Source of the DNA: a virus
IMG/VR virus record: IMGVR_UViG_3300017987_000217
Coordinates: 1 to 35,623 of that record
Strand: one strand, 5' to 3'
Length of the DNA: 35,623 bases
Below are positions 8,562 to 14,246 of the stretch, piece after piece (the stretch's first letter is position 1; every line of letters begins with the position of its first letter). The notes beneath the pieces are model-generated. The model did not search any database, was not told the origin of the DNA, and saw only the letters and a list, made by a program, of their open reading frames with translations. The position numbers and the translations under genes are program-made.

Positions 8562-8909
8562 TCAGCCAATCATAGGGGGGCTGTCCGTGACCTTGGCATC
8601 AATCGCGTCCACCGTCTGGCCGATGTCGTCGAGGTTATACCCACCCACACTGTACTGCTTGACCACCTTGCCCTTGCCCGTGCCATAACTGACCATCACG
8701 ACCCACTCGCCTTGCGCATCCGGGGTAAATGAACCGCTGTATCGGCCGCTCGTATCGATCTCCGTCATCGTGACATCCGGGAAATTCGTTATGTCCTTCG
8801 CCCCGGTCTCGTCAAAAATCTCCATCGTGACCGTCTCGCCGGACTTCGCCCCGTCCGTTTGGTATGTCACCTGAATCGCTTCGTTGATTGCAAAGTTCTT
8901 TTCCGCCAT
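8562..8909 (-). CDS. Ig-like beta-sandwich structural protein
   Basis: 115 residues from ATG 8909 (AGAGGGTG eight bases upstream; a GTG two codons earlier is less likely). Predicted all-beta: alternating hydrophobic strands and turns such as AIQVTYQTDG, ETVTMEIFDETG and GRYSGSFTPDAQGEWVVMVSY, the last being typical of Ig-like or filamin-type folds in phage surface proteins. The C-terminus is a short helix. Probable small virion or connector component. Confidence 0.5.
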   Translation of the reverse strand: MAEKNFAINEAIQVTYQTDGAKSGETVTMEIFDETGAKDITNFPDVTMTEIDTSGRYSGSFTPDAQGEWVVMVSYGTGKGKVVKQYSVGGYNLDDIGQTVDAIDAKVTDSPPMIG

Positions 8910-8921
8910 GCTCACACCCTC

Positions 8922-9371
8922 TTATTGTAGTTGTTTGCGGTAAAAAATCACATCCGACCCGTCGTCCAGATACTCCGCCAGCTCTCCCACACGCTGATAG
9001 CCCGCCTTCTCATAGAGCTTGCACGCTGCTGTAAAAATCGGATGAGCGTATGTTTCCACGAAGATTTCCCGGTATCCACGGGATCGAGCGATGTCTTCAA
9101 CGTAAGAAAGAAGCAATCCTCCGATTCCACGTCCGCGCCGATCGGATCGTACCGCCAGGTATCCGAGCCAAACCTTCCGTTTCGATATTTCAGCTCCGAT
9201 ACCTCCGATTGCCACCAATCCGTGAGCGTCGAATCGCGCGTATACCCCAGTCTCATCACCGGTGGCACCCTCCCATTCTGCCTCTGCTCGCTCACCTAAC
9301 TGCTCCCCCATCGTTTGGTAAATCAGCGGCACCGCATATTCAATTACCTGCTTCGCTGATAGCTCGATCAT
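8922..9371 (-). CDS. GNAT family N-acetyltransferase
   Basis: 149 residues from ATG 9371, whose A overlaps the upstream TGA (ATGA); a start nine codons earlier lacks a separate site. Motif A of the acetyl-CoA pocket is clear: LAVRSDRRGRGIGGLLL, with the R-x-x-G-x-G signature. It is followed by the typical FVETYAHPIFTAACKLYEKAGYQ (motif B and the buried Tyr). Full length for a single-domain GNAT. In a head-operon setting it may acylate a host or virion protein. Substrate cannot be told. Confidence 0.85.
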   Translation of the reverse strand: MIELSAKQVIEYAVPLIYQTMGEQLGERAEAEWEGATGDETGVYARFDAHGLVAIGGIGAEISKRKVWLGYLAVRSDRRGRGIGGLLLSYVEDIARSRGYREIFVETYAHPIFTAACKLYEKAGYQRVGELAEYLDDGSDVIFYRKQLQ

Positions 9372-9715
9372 GCGCCTGACTTGAGCCTGCGCAGCCAACC
9401 CTTACCTCCGTTTGCCAGAGACTGATAGTGCAGGCTCGTGTAGCCGAAAGGGATTTGTATGGTGATCGTCTCACCCGGACAGCATACCCATTCGATATTC
9501 GCCGCCGCCGTAATATCGGCCAGTCCGAAATGGAACGTGTCGTCATCCTGACCACCCAGGTTGGCCGTGAACGCATACGTCGCGCCCGCAACGACCGTGG
9601 TGGTGTGATCCCCGCCTGTAGCGGCGTCGGTTAGCGTCACACCGCTTCCCTTGACCGGCGCACACATGTGAGGATGAGGACCTACTCTTCTATCGGCATT
9701 ATCAACAATGGCCAT
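9368..9715 (-). CDS. Hypothetical structural-type protein
   Basis: 115 residues, beta-rich and Gly/Thr-rich (DHTTTVVAGATYAFTANLGG, then ETITIQIPFGYTSLHYQSL). The style is that of phage head or tail accessory proteins containing strand repeats. No motif recognised. It overlaps both neighbours. Confidence 0.6.
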   Translation of the reverse strand: MAIVDNADRRVGPHPHMCAPVKGSGVTLTDAATGGDHTTTVVAGATYAFTANLGGQDDDTFHFGLADITAAANIEWVCCPGETITIQIPFGYTSLHYQSLANGGKGWLRRLKSGA

Positions 9716-9989
9716 CTATGTACTCCTGTTTTCGTTGTTCTTCTGGCACGCCATCGCGTCTCCACTTGTAGTAGTTGAGCTGACGGTCCAACATGAGCTG
9801 CTTCGCTTCGGAAAATGCGTTCCCGCTCTTTGTCACCGCAGCAAGTTCTCGCTCGAACTCCTCAAACGACATATCTCTGGCTTCCTCGGGAAATGTGTAG
9901 TACGAAATTTCCGCCGCTGAAGCCTGTCGAATTGGTCTGTACGCAGGCAAAACGTCGTACAGGACCCACGCGATCCCGAGAATCAACAT
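9702..9989 (-). CDS. Small membrane-anchored protein, first gene of the late operon
   Basis: 95 residues. Residues 1-14 (MLILGIAWVLYDVL) are hydrophobic, a short anchor or signal; the rest is charged and helical with acidic/aromatic repeats (MSFEEFERELAAV). GGGGAGG lies eight bases before the ATG. It is the first gene after the shared late promoter block. Family not recognised; a holin is not supported because there is only one hydrophobic segment. Confidence 0.6.
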   Translation of the reverse strand: MLILGIAWVLYDVLPAYRPIRQASAAEISYYTFPEEARDMSFEEFERELAAVTKSGNAFSEAKQLMLDRQLNYYKWRRDGVPEEQRKQEYIDGHC

Positions 9990-9998
9990 AAGTGATAC

Positions 9999-10041
9999 CT
10001 CCCCAATAAGGGCTGAGATATAAGTTCAAACCTCGGATTTT
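9999..10041 (-). promoter_or_regulatory. Conserved promoter block of the late operon (copy 1)
   Basis: Read on the minus strand, a block of about 42 bp (AAAATCCGAGG, TTTGAACTTATAT, CAGCCCTT, ATTGGGGAGG) repeats almost base for base at 20476-20520 on the plus strand. Both copies end at the ribosome-binding site of the first gene of an operon. TTATAT could be a -10 hexamer, but there is no sigma-70 -35 at the right distance, so a phage-encoded or activated promoter is likely. Conservation in two distant operons with different gene content argues for a shared regulatory site. Confidence 0.6.
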
Positions 10042-10062
10042 GGCGGTTGCGCCAAAGTTTTT
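10039..10062 (+). promoter_or_regulatory. Perfect inverted repeat beside the late promoter
   Basis: TTTGGCG pairs with CGCCAAA around GTTG, followed on the plus strand by GTTTTTC. A second small palindrome (CTTAC, AAAT, GTAAG) follows at about 10064. Either an operator just upstream of the late promoter block or a terminator for plus-strand transcripts. Confidence 0.4.
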
Positions 10063-10195
10063 CTTACAAATGTAAGAGAAATGTCTGCGGATTGTAGGGG
10101 TTGTAAATTTGGTATGAGTTGGAGCGCTAATATGGGGGACCCGCTCGCCCACCGGTCGGCAGACAAGGTGCCACCCCAGGTCCCCCCGCCCCCTC

Positions 10196-10278
10196 CGTCC
10201 GATAACAAACACCCGTCCGCGCGTCCGATAATAGGCACGCGCGCAATCGTCATAACCCGCAAAAGTCGCGTCCGATAA
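10196..10278 (+). repeat. Three direct repeats CGTCCGATAA
   Basis: The ten-base element occurs at 10196-10205, 10222-10231 and 10269-10278, spaced 26 and 47 bases, in an otherwise gene-free stretch between the late and early promoters. Probable protein-binding sites (operator or replication iterons). Confidence 0.45.
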
Positions 10279-10362
10279 GTCGAATGAAACATAACCCCCA
10301 TTCTAGGACGCGCTCGTCGGCCTTGATCGGCGGCCGATGAAGCCGCCGGCAACATAGGAGGA

Positions 10363-10431
10363 TACGCGCACGCACGCGCGCACGCGCGCACGCGCACGCA
10401 CGCGCGCACGCGCACGCACGCGCGCACGCAT
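10363..10431. repeat. Alternating purine-pyrimidine (CG/CA) tract
   Basis: About 69 bp of almost unbroken alternation of CGCG and CACG units. This is a classic Z-DNA-forming sequence. It lies about 20 bp upstream of the 10450 promoter, where it could absorb negative supercoiling or act as a slippage hot spot. A weaker CG/CA-rich stretch recurs at about 10688-10735. Confidence 0.7.
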
Positions 10432-10449
10432 CGGCCGCCGATTAATCGT

Positions 10450-10478
10450 TTGGCACGCGAGCCGACATCGTGTATACT
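10450..10478 (+). promoter_or_regulatory. Strong sigma-70 promoter for the 39-residue peptide gene
   Basis: TTGGCA (10450-10455), 17 bp spacer, TATACT (10473-10478). Each hexamer matches the consensus at five of six positions and the spacing is optimal. The peptide gene ribosome-binding site lies about 25 bp downstream, so the leader is very short. Confidence 0.75.
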
Positions 10479-10511
10479 ATACACACACGCACACCATTAA
10501 AGGAGAGGCCT

Positions 10512-10631
10512 ATGAGAATCAATCAAGTATGGTTCCGCCGTCGCCCCGCAATCTATTACCACCCAGCACGTACATGGCGTCAGGGCGTCTTGCAAATCGG
10601 ATGGGTCTGCATAGGTTGGGTACTCAAGTAG
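10512..10631 (+). CDS. 39-residue basic/aromatic peptide with its own promoter and terminator
   Basis: ATG at 10512 with AAGGAGAGG seven bases upstream. The peptide is basic and Trp-rich: N-terminal MRINQVWFRRRPAIYYHP, C-terminal LQIGWVCIGWVLK, the latter hydrophobic enough to touch a membrane. A strong promoter lies 34 bp upstream and a perfect terminator hairpin 28 bp downstream, so it is a stand-alone transcription unit. No family recognised; early host-acting peptides of phages are often arranged this way. Confidence 0.65.
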   Translation: MRINQVWFRRRPAIYYHPARTWRQGVLQIGWVCIGWVLK

Positions 10632-10658
10632 CCCATCTTCCGACGCCCGAATCGCCTG

Positions 10659-10684
10659 GCCAGTCGCTATCGACTGGCTTTTTT
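10659..10684 (+). terminator. Rho-independent terminator after the 39-residue peptide gene
   Basis: Perfect 8-bp hairpin GCCAGTCG (10659-10666), loop CTAT, CGACTGGC (10671-10678), then six T. Confidence 0.9.
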
Positions 10685-10870
10685 CATGCGCGTCGGTGGC
10701 ACGCGCGCACGCGCACGCCCGCATGCACGCCCGCCTGCATCAGCGGCATCGGCAGCACGCCCCGAGACCATCGGCCGGATCGAAGCCGTCATCGACGCCC
10801 GTGATATTGTCGACAATGGCGACCCACAAAGACCATCGGCGGGATCAAGGCCGTCGTCGGTCGCTGTGTG

Positions 10871-10961
10871 TTTAAAAGTTGCCTAACATCAATAATCGTC
10901 ACAATCCACAAAAACCGGCGACACGGGTTATAACGATTATCGGTGTTTGACAACTTTTAAA
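10871..10961. repeat. Large interrupted palindrome
   Basis: TTTAAAAGTTG (10871-10881) is the exact inverse of CAACTTTTAAA (10951-10961). Inside, AACA/TGTT (10885-10888, 10944-10947) and ATAATCGT/ACGATTAT (10892-10899, 10933-10940) continue the pairing, leaving a 33-base central loop. Flanks add G-C and G-T pairs. Such a composite AT-rich palindrome can form a cruciform or be a replication-initiator or regulator site. It opens the iteron-rich stretch. Confidence 0.65.
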
Positions 10962-10993
10962 CGCGCAGCTTGTATGTGATATTGTGGACAAAA

Positions 10994-11670
10994 TAAGTCC
11001 AAAATACTACGAAATTTTTCGTACTTCCGCCTCCGCGCGGCCGCAAGTCCGGTCTAGTCCACAATTAGTCCGTGACTGTCACGATCTCGGACTAACGTAA
11101 CCCCTGCCTCCATAAGTACTTATACCCTATTAGTCCATCTAGTCCATCATTTTAGAAGAAGAAAAAAGAAGAAGCAGATATAGGGCATAAAGAGGACATA
11201 ATGGGTCCAGTAATAATCATAACGGACGCCTTATGCATATTGCGACTATAGAAAGTTTTAGGGTGCCATGTCACGGACTGTTGCGCAAGGAAATCAAACA
11301 TAAATACTTGCCACACAAGCATTTACATCTAGTCCATTAGGTTTTTGCTCTGGACTAGACATTGAGCTAATCCCTTACCACACAAAGACTTATATCAAAA
11401 CCGCATTTCGGCGCATGTAAAGGCCGTTTTTGAACGTAAGTCCTTGCCAGTAAAGCACTTAGATTGGACTACCGCCCTGGACTAATCTTGCCGAGACGGC
11501 CAGAGGCCGTAGGACGGCCTTCACCCACCGACAGTACCGATTGTCCATTCTGAGGCATCCTGAGGCCATCTAGAGGCCGTCTGTAGGCACACGCAGCCGC
11601 CCGCACGCCACAAGCCCGCAACGCACAAAAAATCCTTACGTAAACCCTTGCATAGCAAGCACTTAGCATC
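10994..11670. other. Iteron-rich gene-free region, candidate origin of replication or regulator array
   Basis: Nine copies of TAGTCC or its complement lie within 430 bp (starts 11055, 11066, 11131, 11140, 11330 on the plus strand; 11089, 11352, 11466, 11479 on the minus strand), far above chance. A degenerate 23-bp repeat of type CTTGCCACACAAGCATTTACATC-like length recurs at 11307, 11374, 11443 and 11647, each with CTT(G/A)C at its start and an A/T-rich ACTTA end. A 7-bp palindrome TACGAAA, TT, TTTCGTA lies at about 11007-11022, and a purine-rich tract at about 11152-11178. No gene is convincing here. Confidence 0.55.
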
Positions 11671-11687
11671 TTTCTTGCACTTTTGGT

Positions 11688-11716
11688 TTGGCAAACGGCT
11701 TTGCATGATGTATGCT
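11688..11716 (+). promoter_or_regulatory. Sigma-70 promoter of the early leader
   Basis: TTGGCA (11688-11693), 17 bp spacer, TATGCT (11711-11716). The flanking bases resemble the 10450 promoter (TTTGGCA, and TATAC following). Its transcript would begin near 11723 with a GTCGGC/GCCGAC hairpin and run through about 590 bases of leader before the gene at 12314. Confidence 0.65.
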
Positions 11717-11791
11717 ATACGTGTCGGCAGGATGGCCGACGGTAACATCCGCCAGGATCGGCACGCCGCAAAGCTCCCGCCAAGCGGCAAC

Positions 11792-11819
11792 AAGCTCTAG
11801 GAGAAACAAGCTCTAGGGG
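11792..11819 (+). promoter_or_regulatory. Tandem sites complementary to the small RNA at 18485
   Basis: AAGCTCTAGGAG (11792-11803) and AAGCTCTAGGGG (11808-11819) stand 16 bases apart in the early leader. The exposed segment of the small RNA contains the exact complement of 10 bases of the first and 12 of the second. The second site is followed by a GGGGAA/TTCCCC-type hairpin (11816-11831). No convincing start codon lies right behind, so these may be decoy or processing sites rather than translational targets. Confidence 0.5.
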
Positions 11820-12313
11820 AACCGATTCCCCGCCACAAAGAAAGTCGGATGCGTCTGTGTGCCCTTGAATGTGGCCCGGTATCCGGCAGCATACGGGGAG
11901 GGTATGTCTATGGCTAGCGAACGCCGAAGGCGTCTGCGGCGTGCCGAGACTACCCCGCACGATGTGACCGCTTCCCGCGAAGGATTCGCGCTCCAGAGAC
12001 TGGAGAGTATACGCCCACGACGGGCGGGAAGCCACATCACATCGACCATACCCTGGGCACCGAAGAAGCCATCCGGGACAGGCGCTTGGTTAGCGCTGTC
12101 CGTGAATCGGCAGTCGCGGGGCCGTATGGTGCGGGGACGGTCGAACAGCACGCCAAAACTCCAAGCGTCATACGTTCGGGCCTTCCGAGCGGATTGACGG
12201 AACATAGGGGGCTGCCCATCAGGGTGGCCCCCGTTGCATATCCTCTCTCACACCGCAAGCGTCGGCATAGTGCCGATTCTATACGTTGTTGCTCCATTTA
12301 CGGGAGAATCACC
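11820..12313 (+). other. Long early leader, no convincing gene
   Basis: About 490 bases between the leader motif and the gene at 12314. A plus-strand frame at 11904-12197 starts after GGGGAGG, but its product is extremely Arg-rich and unlike its neighbours. A second frame is open from about 11916 to the end of the gene at 12508, yet has no good start before 12314. Neither is supported firmly. The region holds strong hairpins (see 12207) and a TCGGC/GCCGA hairpin at about 12259-12273. Confidence 0.4.
12207..12232 (+). repeat. Strong intergenic hairpin before the first small gene
   Basis: GGGGGC pairs with GCCCCC, with an inner GCCC/GGGT stem and an ATCA loop. No T tract follows, so an RNA stability, processing or attenuation role is more likely than termination. 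Confidence 0.55.
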
Positions 12314-12508
12314 ATGCACGTAACGATCAAAGGCACTAAGCTCACTATCACGGTCGATCTGGCAGAAAAGGGAACGCCGTCCTCCACCGGGAAGATGCTT
12401 CATTACTTCCTGGCACCATGGACTGATCTTGGCGTCAGACACAATGACCAGCCTCTGCGGGCGATGGTGCAGATCGGGTGTAAGAACCCCGACTACACTG
12501 CCGCTTAG
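12314..12508 (+). CDS. Hypothetical 64-residue protein
   Basis: Starts MHVTIKGTKLTITVDLAE, a pair of beta strands, then a polar stretch (KGTPSSTGKMLHY) and FLAPWTDLGV. GGGAGA stands six bases before the ATG. First gene of the run of small early genes. It has the look of small phage proteins with a single beta hairpin; no family recognised. A strong hairpin follows the stop directly. Confidence 0.6.
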   Translation: MHVTIKGTKLTITVDLAEKGTPSSTGKMLHYFLAPWTDLGVRHNDQPLRAMVQIGCKNPDYTAA

Positions 12509-12558
12509 GCACGGTGTGCGGGTACGGCCCCTACGGGGGCCTGTCCCCTGCGCCGTGC
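12509..12558 (+). repeat. Intergenic hairpin, family member 1
   Basis: Three stacked stems, GCACGG/CCGTGC, GCGGG/CCCTGC (one G-T) and GGCCCC/GGGGCC, with TGT and TAC internal loops. It lies between the stop at 12506 and the gene at 12595. No T tract. Confidence 0.6.
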
Positions 12559-12594
12559 AGGGACAATCTAATAACGCTTTTGTGTGGAGGCTCT

Positions 12595-12771
12595 ATGGAC
12601 TTCGAAACGAAGCGTGAAGAGCATCTCGCGAAAGCCATTGAAGCCGAGAAGGCAGGCAATAAGGAGGGCGCGAATCGTTCGTTCCGTCTGGCTGCCTACT
12701 GTGACTTCAAGGCTCGCGGGTGTGCTGGTTCGGCCAAGGAGTATTGTGATTCTGTGGGGGACGTGCTTTAG
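12595..12771 (+). CDS. Hypothetical 58-residue helical protein
   Basis: Starts MDFETKREEHLAKAIEAEKA, a charged amphipathic helix like a TPR half-repeat (AxAxx..G..EGANRSFRLAAY), then two Cys-containing turns. GGAGG lies four to eight bases before the ATG. No family recognised. Hairpins lie on both sides. Confidence 0.6.
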   Translation: MDFETKREEHLAKAIEAEKAGNKEGANRSFRLAAYCDFKARGCAGSAKEYCDSVGDVL

Positions 12772-12773
12772 CA

Positions 12774-12823
12774 CACGGTGTGCGGGTGAGAGGCCACGTG
12801 TGGCCTCCATCCCCTGCATTGTG
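12774..12823 (+). repeat. Intergenic hairpin, family member 2
   Basis: Inner perfect stem GAGGCCAC, GT, GTGGCCTC; outer TGCGGG/CCCTGCA with TGA and CAT internal loops. Same plan as member 1. Confidence 0.6.
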
Positions 12824-12825
12824 GT

Positions 12826-12837
12826 TAAGCTCTAGGG
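12826..12837 (+). promoter_or_regulatory. Small-RNA target covering the ribosome-binding site of the 19-residue peptide
   Basis: TAAGCTCTAGGG is the exact reverse complement of bases 18535-18546 of the small RNA. The site includes most of the AGGGAGA ribosome-binding sequence (12834-12840) of the peptide gene starting at 12846, so pairing would block translation. Direct sequence observation; regulation inferred. Confidence 0.6.
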
Positions 12838-12845
12838 AGAACATC

Positions 12846-12905
12846 ATGCAATCATTCTGGGAATTGATCTGGTTAGCCATGCTCGCGTACCTGGCCTTGT
12901 GTTGA
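12846..12905 (+). CDS. 19-residue hydrophobic micropeptide, possible small-RNA-controlled toxin
   Basis: MQSFWELIWLAMLAYLALC: a short polar head and one membrane-spanning helix with two Trp, the composition of type I toxins and other phage membrane micropeptides. AGGGAGA lies five bases before the ATG. Its leader carries a perfect 12-base match to the exposed segment of the small RNA at 18485. It stands between two hairpins of the same family. Coding is inferred from site, start and composition; it is too short for statistics. Confidence 0.6.
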   Translation: MQSFWELIWLAMLAYLALC

Positions 12906-12906
12906 T

Positions 12907-12954
12907 TGCGGGTGTGCGACCGATGGCCGTCGTGTGACGGCCACCGCTCCTGCA
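12907..12954 (+). repeat. Intergenic hairpin, family member 3
   Basis: Inner stem GGCCGTC, GTGT, GACGGCC; outer TGCGGG/CCTGCA. It begins right after the micropeptide stop codon. Confidence 0.6.
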
Positions 12955-12980
12955 CCGGTGATGGGAGAAAGGCAGGTGAT

Positions 12981-13175
12981 ATGATTTTCGAAAAAGGTGA
13001 ACGGTATCACCGCCATTTGCGATATGCAATGCTTATCGCGAGTGGCTACGATTGGACTTGCCCTGTGTGTGGCGAGTGTAACCACGAGACGTGTTTTCCG
13101 CGAGCGCGGACTGTAGTGTGCGTGGAGTGTAGGCATTCCTTCCGCACGAGAGACCCGGAACATGCCCTGGAGTAG
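12981..13175 (+). CDS. Small zinc-ribbon protein
   Basis: 64 residues. N-terminal helix, then CPVCGECNHETC (27-38) and CVEC (47-50): two CxxC pairs of a zinc ribbon with HSFRTRDPEH after it. The leader carries the 16-base sequence GGGAGAAAGGCAGGTG, which recurs exactly before the gene at 13973. Probably binds nucleic acid or a host protein; function unknown. Confidence 0.65.
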   Translation: MIFEKGERYHRHLRYAMLIASGYDWTCPVCGECNHETCFPRARTVVCVECRHSFRTRDPEHALE

Positions 13176-13180
13176 ATCAG

Positions 13181-13393
13181 ATGACGCGTGAGAGACGGCT
13201 GAAGCGTGAAGCGCAAGCAGCCTGTCAACGGCGTGGGCATATCATGACGCGGTTTCGCACTGATTCGCGATACCCGCGTGCGGCCTTTGCGGCAACGTGC
13301 AAACGGTGCCATGCGTATGCCCAGGTTCTCCTTCGGCCCTGGCCGAACGTCGTTATCGGGAGTGCTGTAGCTTTGGAGTGCGACGATGTGTGA
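13181..13393 (+). CDS. Hypothetical basic protein with a Cys pair
   Basis: 70 residues. A basic N-terminus (MTRERRLKREAQAACQRRGH) leads to a CKRC pair (40-43) and a beta C-terminus. The ribosome-binding site is weak (TGGAG), so coupling to the upstream gene five bases away is likely. It overlaps the next gene by eight bases. Confidence 0.55.
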   Translation: MTRERRLKREAQAACQRRGHIMTRFRTDSRYPRAAFAATCKRCHAYAQVLLRPWPNVVIGSAVALECDDV

Positions 13394-13523
13394 AAGTTCG
13401 TGTCTTGAGTGTATGCGCTTTGGAGAGTGTATGCAAATTGCGTGGGCCGCCCAGCAACGGAGGCGACAGTGGCGGTTCTGGGGATTGCTCGCCCGGTGTA
13501 CGTGGCGGGTCTTTAAGGGGTGA
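13386..13523 (+). CDS. Small Cys-rich, Arg/Trp-rich protein
   Basis: 45 residues from ATG 13386 with TGGAG before it. The N-terminal MCESSCLECMRFGEC has four Cys in 15 residues, a compact metal knuckle; a helix rich in Arg and Gln follows (AAQQRRRQWRFW). It overlaps its neighbours on both sides. No family recognised. Confidence 0.5.
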   Translation: MCESSCLECMRFGECMQIAWAAQQRRRQWRFWGLLARCTWRVFKG

Positions 13524-13526
13524 TGT

Positions 13527-13706
13527 ATGCAGCAGCGTCTCAACGATGTTGAGACGGAAGAGTATTCACTGGAGGTCTATAGGTGTTCGTGTGGATTTGT
13601 TGTGGGGTTTGATGCGACGTTCATCGACCAGGTATGTCCTCCAGCGGATTTTCCGTCCGTCGTGTGTCCCGCGTGCGGGATGCGAATTGAAGCCGATCCT
13701 GAGTAG
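13527..13706 (+). CDS. Small zinc-ribbon protein
   Basis: 59 residues. CSCG (20-23) and CPACG (47-51) give a zinc ribbon around an acidic, aromatic core (FVVGFDATFIDQV). AAGGGG stands six bases before ATG 13527; the ATG at 13523 is in another frame. Family not recognised. Confidence 0.6.
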   Translation: MQQRLNDVETEEYSLEVYRCSCGFVVGFDATFIDQVCPPADFPSVVCPACGMRIEADPE

Positions 13707-13714
13707 AGGGTGAT

Positions 13715-13894
13715 ATGCTGTGTGACCAGTGTGATGCACTCGTGATAAATGGCGTGTTGTGCCATGAATTTGAGTGCCCGAACGCGTGGCGAGGTGCTGT
13801 CCGCCAGTGTGCGTGGTGCGGGCAGGAATTCAAGCCGGAAAATAAGTTTCAGAAGTGCTGTAGTATAGAATGCGCCGAGGCGTACTACAGCTGA
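13715..13894 (+). CDS. Double zinc-finger protein
   Basis: 59 residues. The first module, CDQCDALVINGVLCHEFECPNA, is a pattern I know from small phage proteins of unknown role (CxxC, then NG..CHE..CPNA). The second, CAWCGQEFKPENKFQKCCSIEC, has the MYM/FLYWCH-like spacing of a C4 finger. AGAGGGTG precedes the ATG. Probably a nucleic-acid or protein adaptor. Confidence 0.7.
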   Translation: MLCDQCDALVINGVLCHEFECPNAWRGAVRQCAWCGQEFKPENKFQKCCSIECAEAYYS

Positions 13895-13943
13895 CGCGGT
13901 ACGGGTGCGGGCTGTCGCCCGACAGCCTCATCCCCTGCTGCGT
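13894..13943 (+). repeat. Intergenic hairpin, family member 4
   Basis: Inner perfect stem GGCTGTCG, CC, CGACAGCC; outer ACGC/GCGT with a G-rich/C-rich middle. It begins at the stop codon of the zinc-finger gene. Confidence 0.55.
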
Positions 13944-13972
13944 TGTTAGCGGGAGAAAGGCAGGTGGAGTGC

Positions 13973-14122
13973 ATGAAAACTGAAGATGTGCGACGGCGGA
14001 TGATTCGCTATGTGTCCGCTGCCAGGGACAAGCGTGAGCGCGCCTATCGCGTGGAACGTGCGAGTAGGGCGCTCTATAGGCTGAAAATCCATAACCTGAA
14101 GCGGGGGAGATGGCCTCTCTAA
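13973..14122 (+). CDS. Hypothetical 49-residue basic helical protein
   Basis: Basic amphipathic helices (VRRRMIRYVSAARDKRER, AYRVERASRALYRLK) suggest nucleic-acid binding or a coiled coil. The leader has the same 16 bases as the gene at 12981. No family recognised. Confidence 0.55.
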   Translation: MKTEDVRRRMIRYVSAARDKRERAYRVERASRALYRLKIHNLKRGRWPL

Positions 14123-14141
14123 TAGGAGAAAGGTAAGTGAC

Positions 14142-14213
14142 ATGCTAGATTGCATAGTGGTGGTAGGCGTCCTCGTGGCACTGCTGATGCTGTTTGCAGA
14201 TGATTTATCGTGA
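14142..14213 (+). CDS. 23-residue membrane micropeptide
   Basis: MLDCIVVVGVLVALLMLFAD plus a three-residue polar tail: a single membrane helix. GGAGAAAGG lies upstream, close to the repeated leader of the two genes above. Second hydrophobic micropeptide of the region. Too short for firm coding statistics. Confidence 0.5.
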   Translation: MLDCIVVVGVLVALLMLFADDLS

Positions 14214-14246
14214 GCGGGCGGTGCGCTCGCAGAGAGGAGGGTCCCT

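Noticed and set aside
10026-10484. A long minus-strand frame over the alternating CG/CA tract
   Set aside because: It owes its length to the low-complexity repeat (Arg-Ala-Cys-Val runs) and overlaps a promoter and operator-like repeats. No ribosome-binding site or family.
10871-11670. CRISPR array
   Set aside because: The repeats are short, degenerate and irregularly spaced in both orientations, with no uniform spacers.
11904-12197. A 98-codon plus-strand frame after GGGGAGG in the early leader
   Set aside because: Its product is extremely Arg-rich and unstructured, another frame is open over the same span, and strong hairpins lie inside. It looks like a GC-rich chance frame.
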